DNA of 64,000 nt from the NCBI GenBank assembly GCA_024803745.1, contig JANJXV010000014.1, positions 539,001 to 603,000 on the forward strand. Reading direction: 5' to 3'. The DNA is from Megascapheus bottae (Eukaryota > Chordata > Mammalia > Rodentia > Geomyidae). Position 1 is the first letter of the stretch; every line of letters starts with the position of its first letter. Positions 48,340-61,335 of this stretch are shown here, piece after piece. Made by a program: the position numbers and the translations under genes. Under the pieces are notes generated by a model. That model did no database searches. It worked only from the letters and a program-made list of their open reading frames with translations, and was not told where the DNA came from.

Positions 48340-48525
48340 AAATTTTTCATTTTATTTTTTATTGTTGGGGTAATAATGTATAGAGGGATTACAGTTACAT
48401 TTGCCAGGTAGTGGATGGATTACTTCTCACACATTGATACCCCCCTCATGTTTTTACTTCTCACACATTGACGACCTCCTCTCGTGTTTTTGTCCCCATA
48501 TCCTCCCCCCTCAACAGATTCTTTT
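48340..48525 (-). mobile_element. L1 3' UTR end, antisense, short
   Basis: 'attgttggggtaataatgta', 'agggattacagttacatttg' and 'ttctcacacattgatacccc', with the last unit duplicated ('acttctcacacattga' occurs twice). It is truncated to under 200 bp. Confidence 0.8.
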
Positions 48526-48539
48526 TTAGTTCCTAAATA

Positions 48540-49225
48540 TCTCTCAGATCAACACTCAAGTCTCCATATCTGGTGTCACCACTGATTTGTACAGCTATCA
48601 TCATCTTCCTCCTTGACTCCAGATCTATCCTTATCTGCCTTTCCCTCTCTATTCCAGTCTATCTCCACACTGCTGAAAATAGGAACCTATTTTTCCCAGC
48701 TGAAAATAGGAACCTATCTCTTCTTGACTTAAAAACCTGCAATGTTTTTCTGCCGCTTCTAGGACAAAAACTAAAATCCTGAGTACATTAGTAAGTTCCT
48801 TCTTCAGGATGTGATCTGGCACTCCTACCCTAGCTCTTCTAATAGTATCTTCCTGCATGTTCTAACTGCTACCTACACTAGCCTACTGTCAGTTCTCCGC
48901 CTGTTATCCTCTGTTCCCAGAGCCTTTGCACACACTCCTCCCCATGTTGGATTAGTCTTTTCAGGCGTGTTTCCTCAATCCTGCCCAGTCCTTGAAATGT
49001 TGGTTGAGCACCAAGTACTTGGACAACCTCTGGATCAACTCTTGGTGAGGCTATATAGCTTTTCTTCTGGGTACCTCATTCAATCTGCAGTTATGCCTTC
49101 CCCAATATGAAAGTCTCTGCTGGACTATCTAATCTGTGAGGGCAAAGACTACCTCCAATTGTGCTACCAGCTACCAGCACAGACAAAAGACTCAGTAAAT
49201 ATTTGCCTAATGAATGAGTGGAGGA
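48540..49225 (+). mobile_element. L2 element 3' end, sense
   Basis: 'cagagcctttgcacacactc', 'cagtccttgaaatgttggtt', 'aatctgtgagggcaaagact' and the terminal 'cagtaaatatttgcctaatg' are in the order of the L2 consensus. A 27-bp tandem duplication (unit starting 'ctgaaaataggaacctat') lies at about 48673-48722. Confidence 0.75.
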
Positions 49226-50799
49226 ATCAGAGCTATCTCCTGAGAGAAGATCTAAAACTAGGAGAACTGCTTTCACTTTATTTTGTTCAAAAAGGAAATA
49301 AAACGCTTAAAAAACAAATGTAGAAGTAACTCTCTGATTATTTGGTTGCGGAGTAATATGAAGACTTTTCCCACTGGATGGGGATGCCAAGTTGAAGTAA
49401 GAAGATGAAGATTTTGGCTTCGCCCTAATAGTTCAAGTCGGGGTTGAGAGGTAGAATTTCAGGTTAGGAGGAACAAGTACTGAGAAATACCCTGTAGTTT
49501 TGGCAATTGAGACATTACTGCTTTCTCTGGTAAATGGAATTTTTGTGGCCTAGGGATGGCAAGACCCAGTCTAAAGAGAGTTGAATATGTGCAGTCATTT
49601 CTTAGAGCTTGGGGAATAAAAAGAGAAAGGTGAGTTAACTGAAGTAAAATGAAGAAATGAACAAAGGGTGCATTTATTTGAGTGAAAAAAACATTCAAGA
49701 GCCTTGAAACCACAAGAGCTCCTCGAGATGTTTGTGTAATTGAATATAATTTATCTGGGATTGAGAGGAATAATAATCAAAACATTTTTCACTTAAGTCC
49801 ATCTGGAGGCCTAGGAAATTATACTCTTGATGGTAGCCCGGGCTCAGCTGTGCCCTTGTTGTCTTGTCCTCAGGCTGCAGGCTGGGAGTGTGTTTTATAG
49901 AACAGGCATGGAGCACAAAATAGTAAATGAATTTCACTGTATTCAACATGCCCAACAGGATACCATCCTCCTTGGTTGGCAGGGAAAGGGATCAGCATTT
50001 GGAAACTCAGCAGTGCATTAAGTATTTTAATAATCATTGTTGACACACAAAACATATGGCCTTTCAGAGCTCACTGGGTCAAGTGCTGAAGTTGTCTTCT
50101 AAGGTTTCTAAAATTACCTTTTCCAACTTCAAACAAAATTTAATTAGGGCTTGCATCAAACTATATTCATTCAGGAATCTTATGTTATCAGCAAGTGAAA
50201 TAAATTTTCTCCTAAGATATCATGGTATCAGTGGAAATAATCAGCTGATTATTTCAAAGTAAGAGAAAGATGAATTCGTATCTCTGCAAAAAATTACTTT
50301 GCAGTTCATGAGAAAAATCTAGAATTTATATAGCAGTACCCATCTTCTGTTTGCTTTGTAGTTCTCAGTCACACTTTAAGACTGTTCTTCAATACTGCCA
50401 CTTCTCCGAGCCTTCATAGTATCTTTGCTTACTGTTTATATTATTTACCTGCAGCCATACTAACATGAAATAAGTAATACTGACAGGCAATGGCTTAAAA
50501 CAGTAAGTATCTCTTTACTGCTCACAAGTCTACCATTAGCAGGGTGGCTCATATGTGTTGTTGGACAGCTCGGGAGCATTAAACATTATTAAATAGAATT
50601 TAATAATGGTAATAATGGTTGGTTCCCACTATGACTGGGTCCTCCTCATGTCTGCACACATTTCTCACACCTGTTCCCTGGACCAGCCTGGACATATTCT
50701 CATGACCATCTGAGAAACTCAAGAGAAAAAGTAGAAACATGCGCATTTAAGCTTCCAATTGAGTCATATTTGTTAGCCTCGCAGAGGCCATAGCTAAAC
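49226..50799. other. intronic sequence without recognised features
   Basis: Open frames at 49459-50055 on both strands lack splice context or family resemblance. 50480-50790 may be an old LTR or DNA-transposon remnant but is not identifiable by eye. Confidence 0.4.
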
Positions 50800-51118
50800 C
50801 ACATGCTCATACTTAAATGTCAATCATCCTCAGAGACCTTCCCACCCTGCTACCAGCCTTAATCATCCACTGACTGATGCTCCTCTGCTCCTCCCTCTCA
50901 GCTTTCTTGTTACATTTTTCTGCAGTACAGATGCTGACCTGAATGTCCTCCTCAAGGTTAGGGGTCCTGATATCAAATGTGCATTCATTCTTAACTATTT
51001 ATTGACCATATTGTCATATTTCCTATATGACATCATTTCTTTCTTCTAAAGACACTCAATGCCTAGCATTGGTCTGGATATAATAGGTGCTCAGTAAGTG
51101 TGTTGAATAAATGCACAC
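50800..51118 (+). mobile_element. L2-like 3' end, sense
   Basis: 'aatgcctagcattggtctgg' and 'ataggtgctcagtaagtgtg' followed by 'ttgaataaatgc' match the L2 3' terminus. Confidence 0.55.
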
Positions 51119-52104
51119 GTGAAGCTCACTCCCCACATGCCTTTCCTTTCCTCTCAGAGGAAGGGCTGAGGACAGGTGCCTTTCAGGTGCCTAACTGATG
51201 AGGCTTTCCTGGCCCAACCCGCTGGTGAGCATGGTGGGGGTGGGGTGGTGGGGGAAGGAGAGGTATGGTGGAAGGCTATAGTGACAATTCTTCCCCTTTT
51301 CTCCAGATTCCCACTTCTCAGAATCCAGTTATTATTTTTGCTGTCTCCCTTCTCCCCTCAAAGGGAGGAAGAAAATCACTGATATTATATAAATGCTTTT
51401 ATAATCAGAGCTTCCAAGAGCTGAAATGACAGCTCCAATTCTTTAGTGGGAATTGATTATACTGCAGGATTATTTCAGCTCAAGGTATGATCAGTTTGTG
51501 AGGAGCTTATGATTGTTGTTCTCTAGTCTTTCTAGCTCCACCACCAGAGACTATTGATAGTTCTACATGCTATTCCTATGGCATCTCTTCATACCGGGCA
51601 TGCATTCTACCAAAATGGTGCTAAATGGTCAGCTTCAGTATTTCTCAGTTTCATAAAGTCCTACAGGGAAGACTTAGTGTTTCTGAGTGAATCATGGTTT
51701 GAACATGTTGATTTATCAGGGAGTAGAGGAACTTCCTTTCACCGAGTAGCATAGCTTTGAGATCAGTCAGGGTGACTTTGAGGGCCAGCCCTGGGCCTCA
51801 GGAAGACTCAGTCCCCATCCAGGAGGAAAAGCATCAGAGCAGTACGATAGAATAATGCAGATAGCCAGTAAGCAATTGTGTCAGTCACTAAATTTACTAT
51901 TAGTATTATTTCAATTATTATATAATTCCCCCCACAATGTTATAAGTGGTGAATATGCTCATATCACTAGTAAATTAAGGTATTTACAGCAAGTAATCTA
52001 CAGGTTCATTTCCAGGGAACATTCATTCCAAAACAACTTTAATCAATACATTATTTTATTTAAAAAATTTTAGAGGTTATATGTGAATATGGACTTCTTT
52101 GTTT
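51119..52104. other. intronic sequence without recognised features
   Basis: Contains a small GTGGGG-rich patch at about 51230-51270. No gene is evident. Confidence 0.45.
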
Positions 52105-52109
52105 AGATG

Positions 52110-52200
52110 GCTCAACAAAGTTCTTCGTTCATCCAACGAGTATGTTTTAAGTACCTGCTTTGTACAAGGTTGACATATGATGTAATGGTAAACAAGATAG
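52110..52200 (-). mobile_element. L2-like 3' end, antisense
   Basis: 'gttcatccaacgagtatgtt' and 'aagtacctgctttgtacaag' resemble the reverse L2 3' terminus. Confidence 0.45.
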
Positions 52201-52207
52201 ACTATAC

Positions 52208-52290
52208 AGCTAGGGGTAGCTCAGTAACGGAGCACTTGCATAGCATTCAAATGGACCTGGGTTCTATCCCCAGCACCAAAAACGTAAATT
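52208..52290 (+). mobile_element. solitary ID element (no Geo half)
   Basis: 'ctaggggtagctcagtaacg', 'gagcacttgcatagcattca' and 'ctgggttctatccccagcac' plus an A-rich tail form a monomeric tRNA-Ala-derived ID element. Compare the dimers, whose left half is related. Confidence 0.8.
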
Positions 52291-53275
52291 AAAATGTTGC
52301 TTGCACGTTGTCAATACCACCTGGTGTCTTAAGATAAAAGACCATTATAGAGTCAGTTGTTTCTTATGTTCACTTCTGCATATATTATCTACAACTACGT
52401 GAATTATCTTAGGTAAGTTAATTTTTCAACTCATCATATTGAATACATTAAACATATACAGCTTTTTACGTGTTAATCATATACCTCATTAAAGCGATTT
52501 GAAAATAAGTGGCCTATTATATTTCGGTGACCCTGGAAAAGAAAGGGGCAAATTTTGACTGCCTAATTTTCAAACTAGCAATATTAGATTTTCAAAATTG
52601 TTATTTGTATTCTGAAATAATATATAGACTCAACATTTCTGAATTTTTCTGGTCTCCCCTCATGAATTTCTAGATGGTTTAGAGATGGATGTGGAATTGC
52701 TGATATATATTTCCATAATAAAAATTTGAAGGTTTTTATGAAGTAGTATTTTAAGCTATAGAAAAAAATGCCTGATATAAATCTTAGGTTAGGAGGTCCT
52801 GGAATAGAGGAAGGGCCTTCATGGAAAACAGGTAGTATCCATGTAAAGCCTGTAGGTTAATAAATAAGATGTGTCAGTAATCATTTCCTCACGTCAGCAA
52901 ATGTTATAAATGACGTTTAATATTAGGAAAACTGAGTTAAAAGGTATGAAAAATAAGCTTCCAAATTAGCTTCCATAATTAGGAAAAGTATGGAACAAAT
53001 ATTCCCTGTGTATCTCCAATTTCTCCTTCCTCTGATTTTAACGTGTGTCTAAGAAAAATATAATTAGAACAGTACATCTGCTATAAGATGATAATTTTCT
53101 ATACTTCCATTTAGGTCTTTGTGAAGTAAAGAATGGATGTTATTGGAGCTTTTAATTTGTCTAGAATTTTCCAACGTGGTTTTTTTCTTTATGTAAAAGA
53201 GAAAATTACTATTAGAGGTCATTTTTATCATATTTTTAACTATTTTGACTCAGAGGTTCCATTTTACTTTCCTAG
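52291..53275. other. intron sequence next to the ICA1 acceptor
   Basis: AT-rich with no repeat recognised. The final 50 bases contain a plausible branch region ('ttttaactattttgac') and the pyrimidine tract of the acceptor. Confidence 0.5.
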
Positions 53276-54504
<1,229 letters not shown>

Positions 54505-54603
54505 ACCACTCTGCTTCATTTCTGGGAGAAAACTTCTCACACTATGGCAGCTGTCCATGAGAGCTTCAGAGGTTATCAACCGTACGAGTTCACCACCCTG
54601 AAG
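54505..54603 (+). CDS. ICA1: ICA1 (ICA69) internal coding exon following the BAR-region exon
   Basis: This internal exon encodes 33 residues (TTLLHFWEKTSHTMAAVHES... to ...YEFTTLK), continuing directly from the exon at 53276-53401 with both junctions in phase 0. It covers roughly residues 236-268 of ICA69, the end of the arfaptin-homology/BAR domain. The acceptor is 'cctgtctctctttacag' and the donor is AAG|gtatga. Compared with the human protein from memory, the substitutions are conservative (Ile to Val in MAAVHES, Lys to Arg before GYQPYEF). The intron between the two exons is only 1103 bp. The next human exon (beginning near SLQDPMKK) was looked for to the end of the window and not found. 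Confidence 0.95.
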
Positions 54604-54704
54604 GTATGAAGGCTAGAGTAGCCATTAAAACACTTTATAAAAGTCAAATTCTAGTAAAGCATAAACAGTGTCTATTACAGTGAGCTTCATTTTTCCAAGA
54701 CCCC

Positions 54705-54935
54705 AAATATAACAGGTCCAAGTGACTTACATCTATAATCCTAGCTACTTAGGAAGGCCTGTTCTGAGGACTGCAGTTTGAAACGAGCCTAGGAAGCAAA
54801 GTCTGTAAGACTCTTATCTCCAATTAACCATCAAAACTCTAGAGGTGGAGCAATAACTCAGGTGATAGTGCACCAGCCTTGAGGGAGGAAGATAAGAGAC
54901 AGCTCCCAATCCCTGAGTTCAAGCCCCCAGTATTG

Positions 54936-54977
<42 letters not shown>
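54705..54977 (+). mobile_element. 7SL(B1)-Geo dimeric SINE with (CA)n tail
   Basis: 'agtgacttacatctataatc', 'gactcttatctccaattaac' and 'gagttcaagcccccagtatt' form the dimer. The CA run at 54937-54977 takes the place of the A tail. Confidence 0.82.
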
Positions 54978-54979
<2 letters not shown>

Positions 54980-55312
54980 CAAAAAGAATCATGTTCCCTG
55001 AAGAGTCTTTTATACTACATCCCTATGAGATGCTGTGATAACCCACTGAACTCTACAGACATTGAGCCTCAGTACCCACATTACTGGCAGATGAACTCTG
55101 GCGAACTCTAGCCTGAGTTAAGGTCTTTTTTTTTTTTTTAGAGCACATTGCCGCAGTGAGAACTGTCCGAGAATCTTTTAGTTGGTTGCCTTTTTTGGTT
55201 TTGTTTTGGTAGTATTAGGACTGGCAAAAAAAATAGGAAAGATATTTGGAGGTTCAAATGGATTTTGTAGAATGACAAGACAACAGTGGGATACTTTGTA
55301 ATCAGGCCATAT

Positions 55313-55492
55313 TTTTTTGTTGCCAGTTGTGGGGCTTGAACTCAGGGTCTGAGCACTGTCCTTGGACTTCTCTCAAGACTAGAGCTCTACCACTTCCAGC
55401 TCTTTCCCTATGTATGTGGTACCGAGGAATCAAACCTAGGTCTTTGTTCAAGCTAGGCAAGCACTCTACCACTAGGCCAAACTCCTGGCCTC
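55313..55492 (-). mobile_element. IDL-Geo SINE, antisense
   Basis: 'gccagttgtggggcttgaac', 'tgagcactgtccttggactt', 'ggtaccgaggaatcaaacct' and 'gcactctaccactaggccaa'. The middle of Geo is shortened. Confidence 0.88.
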
Positions 55493-56937
55493 ACCAGGTC
55501 ATATTTTTGAAGAAAATATATCAAGGAAAAACTAACTGAAGTTTGTCTTGAAATTTGCCTTGTTTTTCTAGCAATTTGTGTTTTTTCACAACAATACATC
55601 AAAACATTAGAGAACTTTTTTTTGGTCTTAAAATGCTTCTTTGAACTTGAGGTATTTATGTTTCTACATCTACAAAATTACTTAGAGAGAAATCTTTATA
55701 GACCTTGCCTTCAATGAAAATCCCAGAGGAAACCAAGAGAGTTCACTTGTCCTGGGATGCACCTGACCAGAACAGCAGGCTGTGAACTTAGGCTTCCTAA
55801 CCCCCACCTTGCCTGGGCATTGATTGGCACTAACTGACATTGCTGCTTTGCAAGCACATGTAGAGAAGGTACCTCTTTGCTCTATCAATTGTAAGCCCTT
55901 AAGTAGGTTGGACCTTTTTTTTTAATATGTCGTCCTTTGTCCAGCCAAAACATTCTGCACACAATTAGTTAGAAGCCTTCCTCACTGTGACAGAGTGCTG
56001 TTGTTGGTAGGAGCTGCATTTTCCCCTGTGATCTGCTGCTTTCAACGCCACTAGAAGTTGCCATCCGGACCAAGGGAGAGGGGATATAATTCTAACTCTT
56101 GCTACACAATTATTACACAACCCTAAACAGACCATAGACCAACCTTCCATAAAGCACATTCAGGTCATCCTGTCTTATCTAGTGTCTAATAACAAAGGTT
56201 GCCTGACTTCAGAAGGACAATTCTACAGAACACAAGTTGGCTTGTTAGAAGATGAAATGATGTCTACCTCAAGAACAGTTCACAAGAACTTCATGAGTTT
56301 ATTGCATATAAAGTACAACATCAATTCGTGACATTGAAGTTGTGCCACAAGCATGGAAGAACCCATATGTGTGTCTCTGGCCTCCTGTGCTGAGGAAAAT
56401 ATGGCTCCTTAATTTTTGCCATGCTATTTGACCCTGCAGAGAGGATCAAGCTGATCATGTGAGAGGATTTCTGGGCAGTGAATTTAGTGAAAGTTTAACA
56501 GCCATGGCTCAGGACATAATTACAATTACTTTAAGCAGATGACTCTCTTTTACGTTTTATATCCCCAGAGCTTTCTTTAAGTTATAGTTGAAATAATAGT
56601 GCATACTTCATTTGTAATCTTAGCAGGAGTCATATGTCTATTAAAGTATAATGGTATTATAGAAATATTAAGTATCCAGAAATTAACTCAAATACACTAT
56701 GACAATGACATCTGTAGGATGCTATTTATCTAGGTTTTCAGTATGACATACTAGTATTTTCAAGCAGAAAATTAATTATTTTTACAGACTCAAAGATGAT
56801 AAAATCAAATCTTGTTATTTGTTCTATAAACAGAGATACTTGCAGATAAAATTGTCTGCCACAGAACATAAAAATAAAAACTAAGAATGGTCAAGTATAA
56901 GGATATTTAAATTCCTTGCCCTCTTACATCAACATCC
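55493..56937. other. intronic sequence without recognised features
   Basis: Unique AT-rich sequence. Short antisense open frames at 55682-56159 have no support. Confidence 0.45.
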
Positions 56938-56938
56938 T

Positions 56939-56969
<31 letters not shown>

Positions 56970-56997
56970 CTATATATATATATGTATATATATATCC
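56938..56997. repeat. (CT)n(TA)n microsatellite
   Basis: A CT run of about 28 bp passes into TA units with one TG interruption. Confidence 0.93.
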
Positions 56998-57491
56998 TAT
57001 ATTTATAAGATTTTTATTTTATTAAGCTTCCTTTTAATACATATAATTCGGGGATGGCACTGTCTACAGTCATGGATATTTTGAAATTTAAATAATGTTT
57101 TCATGATTAATTTGTTCTCTGGGTTTACGTAAGCAAATAGCCCCTTAAATGCCTTTTGGGACTCTGACTGGAAAGAAAACATTGTCTTTGGAGAGAGTTG
57201 CCAAGCTCTGTTAATGAAAAGCAAGCCATTTGTTTTCTTTGCTTTAGGGTGTATTCTGAGTGTTGGTAATTGTGCCACTGCAGCTGTATTTCCTGACTGT
57301 TAGTTTTATGCTTGATGAAGGATGATAATTAATGTGTTAAACACTTGGTGTATCCTGTTAAGAGGGGGAGTTTTGTGGCGGAATTATAGAGCTGTGTCTC
57401 ATGCTGTTAAAAGTTCAAAGTTTTACTTCAAATGACTCTTTCTCTAAGAAGTATGTAATAGAGTTGTTTTGCAGGTTGTGTCTTTTGTTAT

Positions 57492-57714
57492 TTTTTGTGA
57501 GGTACTGGGGCTTGAACTCAGGATCTGAGCACTTCTCCTTAGCTTTTCCTCTCAGGGCTGATTCTACCACTTGAGCCACAGCTCTACTTCTAACTCTTTA
57601 GTGGTTAGATAAGTTATATAGACTTTCCTACTTGGGCTGGCTTTGGAACTGTGATGCTGATATCAACCTCCTGAGTTTAGGATTGCAGGCATGTGCCACC
57701 AGCACTCAGCTCAT
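57492..57714 (-). mobile_element. 7SL(B1)-Geo dimeric SINE, antisense, old
   Basis: 'gtactggggcttgaactcag', 'accacttgagccacagctct' and 'tgatatcaacctcctgagtt', then 'gccaccagcactcagct'. It is diverged but the order is complete. Confidence 0.8.
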
Positions 57715-58002
57715 AAAAGTTCTTTTACAAAATAATCACATTTCAGAAGCAAATGGAACCTGTACCTCACACAATGTGGAAAACTTCTAAGTGGTTGTTG
57801 TGAAGTTTTGTGAGGATTTTGTCGTAAAGTTAGTGTTTTGTTGCCTGGGCCTGATATGATTATACTGATTTTACCTTTATGGATATATTCCTTCATCATT
57901 TTAATTTGGTGATCGATTTTTGTAATACTTCACTATATGGAAAAAGTTAGCCTTGACATGTATAAATGTTTTTTAAATTTTTAACCTCCTAATTGTAACA
58001 GG

Positions 58003-58053
58003 TCAACTTTAAAGTGGAATCCATTCAGAAAACAGATTCCACTTTAAAGTTGA
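58003..58053. repeat. perfect 19-bp inverted repeat with 13-base loop
   Basis: Arm 'tcaactttaaagtggaatc' (58003-58021) is exactly complementary to 'gattccactttaaagttga' (58035-58053). The loop is 'cattcagaaaaca'. One more G-T wobble extends the stem. It has no recognised repeat context. Confidence 0.95.
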
Positions 58054-58060
58054 TGAAAGG

Positions 58061-58098
58061 GATGGTGGAATTGGTGGTGGTGGTAGTGGTGGTGGTGA
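58061..58098. repeat. (GGT)n-rich tract
   Basis: Imperfect GGT units immediately downstream of the hairpin ('ggtggtggtggtagtggtgg'). Confidence 0.85.
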
Positions 58099-58319
58099 AA
58101 AGTGGCAGCAGAGTTGTTGAGATGATAGCACAGATGGTGAAGGTGACCAGAAAATGACCACACTGGGGGTGATGTGGCAGTCATGGGAAAGGCTCTAGTA
58201 ACTTACATAATGGATCCAGTAGTCAGCCATTGAAAACAGAGGTACAGGACACTTGATGAAGAAGCCTCGGTACAGTAGGCCAGATTGTCTTACCATTTTC
58301 ATCTGAGATAGTTAGGTTT

Positions 58320-58560
58320 TTGTGAGTTTCACAGGCCAGGCTGAGAATGGCAGTTTGTAGGAGATCTCACTAGGCCTGGCCTCAGGGTACCCAGCCCACT
58401 CCCTCCTTGGCTCTCACAGACTCTCTGACAGCTCTGTTCCCAAACTTGTCCTTCAGACCCCCAGGCCTTGGTCTGGGCTCGCCCAGTTCCCACCAGGGAA
58501 GGGAGAGGGCTGGGCTGGCCTACAAGCCAGAAAGAAAGGCAGGAGGCTTGCCATGTCTGC
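58320..58560. other. GC-richer intronic block
   Basis: Markedly richer in G and C than the surroundings, with a 77-codon antisense open frame. No splice sites or known family support a gene. Confidence 0.4.
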
Positions 58561-59095
58561 AACAGGGCTTATTCTAACACATGCAATTTGGCTTTACAAC
58601 TGGCTCTTGATCAGTGCCAAGATTTTAACTCTAAGGAAACCTGAATTTGAAAACATAACTCTGAACATGTTCAAAAATAAGGGTCGAAACAGCTGTGCTA
58701 GTGTTTCCTTTTTGCTCTCTGGGGTGTAGGTCTCAATTCTGTTATACAGAACATTTTTGAGACCCAAATGCTTTTTTGCTTGAAAATTCAACAAAACATC
58801 CTTTTCTAAATTTTGTTTTTCTTAACATTTTTATCCCTAGCAGCTTTCTTCCACCCACCTCCACATTTCTCAGTTAATCATTTGAACATTTACCGACAGG
58901 CCACATGGCTCTGTAGTTACTTGCTTTGAAAAATAAAGCCATAATAGCTTTTATGAAAACTGGGTAAATATCCTCGCAATTCTATTTTAGCAACTTGTCC
59001 CAACAAGGCAATTACTTATGGCGAACATCCAGGATATCTTTTTAGACTTTCAAGTTTTCTCTGTGTGTCATTACTCTACAGGGCATTTAGCAAAG

Positions 59096-59125
59096 GTTTT
59101 TGTTTTTGTTTTTGTTTTTGTTTTT
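59096..59125. repeat. (TTTTTG)n microsatellite
   Basis: About five TTTTTG units in a row. Confidence 0.9.
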
Positions 59126-59989
59126 CCCAAGCTACTCCAGGCCAAATCATTGGAAACAGCAATTTGGGATGCATCCAGGTCACTAGAGAGGAGGGAATAA
59201 TAGATGAGCTGACCAACACCATCACTGAAATTTGAGGTGAATGACCAGAGAGTGGCTGACATTTGTTCATCTCTGCCTTATGGTGATTAGCATTCATTCT
59301 CCAGGCAGCTGGTCACCCGCCTTCCTCCAAATGACATGGGTCTTCACTTCCCCCACTTGATTCATTCCCTAACTCCTCTTTTAGAGCAAAAATGGTTACC
59401 ACTGTGCCAGACAGTCTGCTGAGGGAAAATGAAACTAATATCTAGGAGAGTTTTTCATACTGGATATGGGACTCAGAAGTCCCAAGATAGCTATTATTAC
59501 AATTAATAACACTGTAGGGTTCAGCATGGACATATAGAATCTACCATAAATATTTTCCAGATTAAACTCAGAATCTTACATATCCTTGGTCTTGTGTCAA
59601 GTGAGTCAACTGGACCTCAGAGAAGTCTAACAATTTTGCCAAGGCCATATGTAGTGTGTGGTAATTTTGGGGAAAAGCTTAGCCATTTTCCAACCTGCTA
59701 TGCAGTTTCCCACACATACTTCTGACTGTGAGGCAGGTGAGCAAGAGAAAGATGTGCCACCTTTGAATGGCACAACTATAAACTCCCAATTAAAAATAAC
59801 ACTTTGAAGTGTTTGTTTGTAGGTGGAAACTATAATTTATATGATGGTCCCTCAGATTCCTGGGAGCCCAAGGGACTGCTCTCTTAGAGGAATGAAATCT
59901 CCTCAGCACTTCTCATTGAAAGAGGAGTTCAGGAAATGTCCTTGGCTTGGCTCTTCAAGACCTTTTCTTAACAAGTTATAGGATTTTAA

Positions 59990-60120
59990 AGACTTAGATT
60001 TAAATATTGCTTCTACTTATTTATGGTTGAATGGCCTGAAGCAAGTTACTTCACCTCTTTGAGTTTCCCTTTCCAGGTCAGGCACACAATGTTTATCCCT
60101 ATTTTGTGAAGATTAAAAGA
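59990..60120 (+). mobile_element. MIR element
   Basis: 'ggcctgaagcaagttacttc', 'acctctttgagtttcccttt' and 'tttgtgaagattaaaagaga' match the MIR core in order. Confidence 0.7.
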
Positions 60121-60128
60121 GAGGTATA

Positions 60129-60366
60129 AACTGGGCACCCAGTGGCTCATGCCTGTAATCCTAGCTACTCAGGAGGCTGAGATTAAAGGATTGTTATTCG
60201 AAGCCAGCCTGGGCAGGAAAGTCCATGAGACTCTTATCTCCAGTTTAATACCAGAAAAACCAGAAGTGGAGTTGTGGCTCAAAGTGGTAGAGTGCTAGCC
60301 TTTAGCAAAACCGCTCAGTGACAGCATCCAGGTCCTGTGTTCAAGCTCCAAAACTAACCAAAGAGT
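60129..60366 (+). mobile_element. 7SL(B1)-Geo dimeric SINE with purine-rich tail
   Basis: 'cacccagtggctcatgcctg', 'ctactcaggaggctgagatt', 'gagactcttatctccagttt' and 'ggctcaaagtggtagagtgc'. The tail becomes GGA then GA repeats. Confidence 0.88.
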
Positions 60367-60389
60367 GGGAGGAGGAGGAGGAGGAGGAG

Positions 60390-60427
<38 letters not shown>
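60367..60427. repeat. (GGA)n(GA)n microsatellite
   Basis: GGA units followed by a GA run, directly attached to the SINE 3' end. Confidence 0.95.
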
Positions 60428-60429
<2 letters not shown>

Positions 60430-60489
60430 GGATTCAGTATGAAAACTGAACACTGAACGATTCTCATTAAGCCCTTTCAAAGTAAACCA

Positions 60490-60640
60490 CATCAAAGCAT
60501 GTTTTGAATGCTTACTATAAGCTTGATACTCTGTAGAAGCATTTACTCAGTTTCTCTTCACAGATGTCCCCCAAAAGGTATACTTAGCATACCTCCATTG
60601 TTCAGATGGGTAAACAAGGAAATCACAATGTTCATATAAC
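60490..60640 (+). mobile_element. MIR element
   Basis: 'tgaatgcttactataagctt', 'ctcttcacagatgtccccca' and 'cattgttcagatgggtaaac' follow MIR. Confidence 0.65.
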
Positions 60641-60724
60641 CCTATCTAATCTCTTTCCAGGACACCATGATACCTTCCCATTACCAATTTGCCATCTTAT
60701 TTCAAAGTATAATATTGCATGTTT

Positions 60725-60956
60725 TGACCATCAGTAGTTGTTCATGCTGATAATCCTAGCTATTCAGAAAACTGGAATTTTAAGTTTGTGGTTCAAAGCC
60801 AGCCTGTTTAAAAACAAACAAATAAACAAACAGAGTCTGCGAAATTCCTTTTCCTCAATTAACCATCAAAAGGTGGAGCCATGGCTTAAGTGGTAGAGCA
60901 TTAACCTTGAGTAAAAAGCTTAGGGTCAATGCCCAGGCCCTGAGCTTCAGGACCAG

Positions 60957-61005
<49 letters not shown>
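60725..61005 (+). mobile_element. 7SL(B1)-Geo dimeric SINE with (CA)n tail
   Basis: 'agttgttcatgctgataatc', 'ggttcaaagccagcctgttt' (with an AAAC-rich insert), 'ggcttaagtggtagagcatt' and 'ggccctgagcttcaggacca'. The CA run at 60959-61005 replaces the A tail. Confidence 0.85.
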
Positions 61006-61006
<1 letters not shown>

Positions 61007-61135
61007 ACACCTCCTCCACCATTCCACGCATGTTTTACTTATAATTATGATCACATTTTTGTGTTTCTTTTTTGTTTATAGCACAGTTCAAGGTCACTTC
61101 TAGTCCTACATAAATAGCATTTCCTTTTTATTTTA

Positions 61136-61324
61136 TTTTTTTGCCAGTCCTGGGCTTAAGTCCAGGGCCTGAGCACTATCCTTGGGGATTCTCAAGGCTA
61201 GAGCTTTACCACTTGAGCCACAGCACCACTTCTGGCTTTTTCTATGTATGTGTACTGAAGCATCGAACCCAGGTCTTCGTGCATGCTAGGCAAGCACTCT
61301 ACCACTAGGCCAAACTCCCAGCCC
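61136..61324 (-). mobile_element. IDL-Geo SINE, antisense, with target-site duplication
   Basis: 'gccagtcctgggcttaagtc', 'accacttgagccacagcacc' and 'ctaccactaggccaaactcc', then 'cagccc'. It is flanked by 'aatagcatttc' at 61113-61123 and 61325-61335. Confidence 0.92.
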
Positions 61325-61335
61325 AATAGCATTTC

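Noticed and set aside
58329..58562. GC-rich antisense open frame as an exon
   Set aside because: There is no acceptor/donor pair around a conserved frame and no family resemblance. It is kept only as a GC-rich block.
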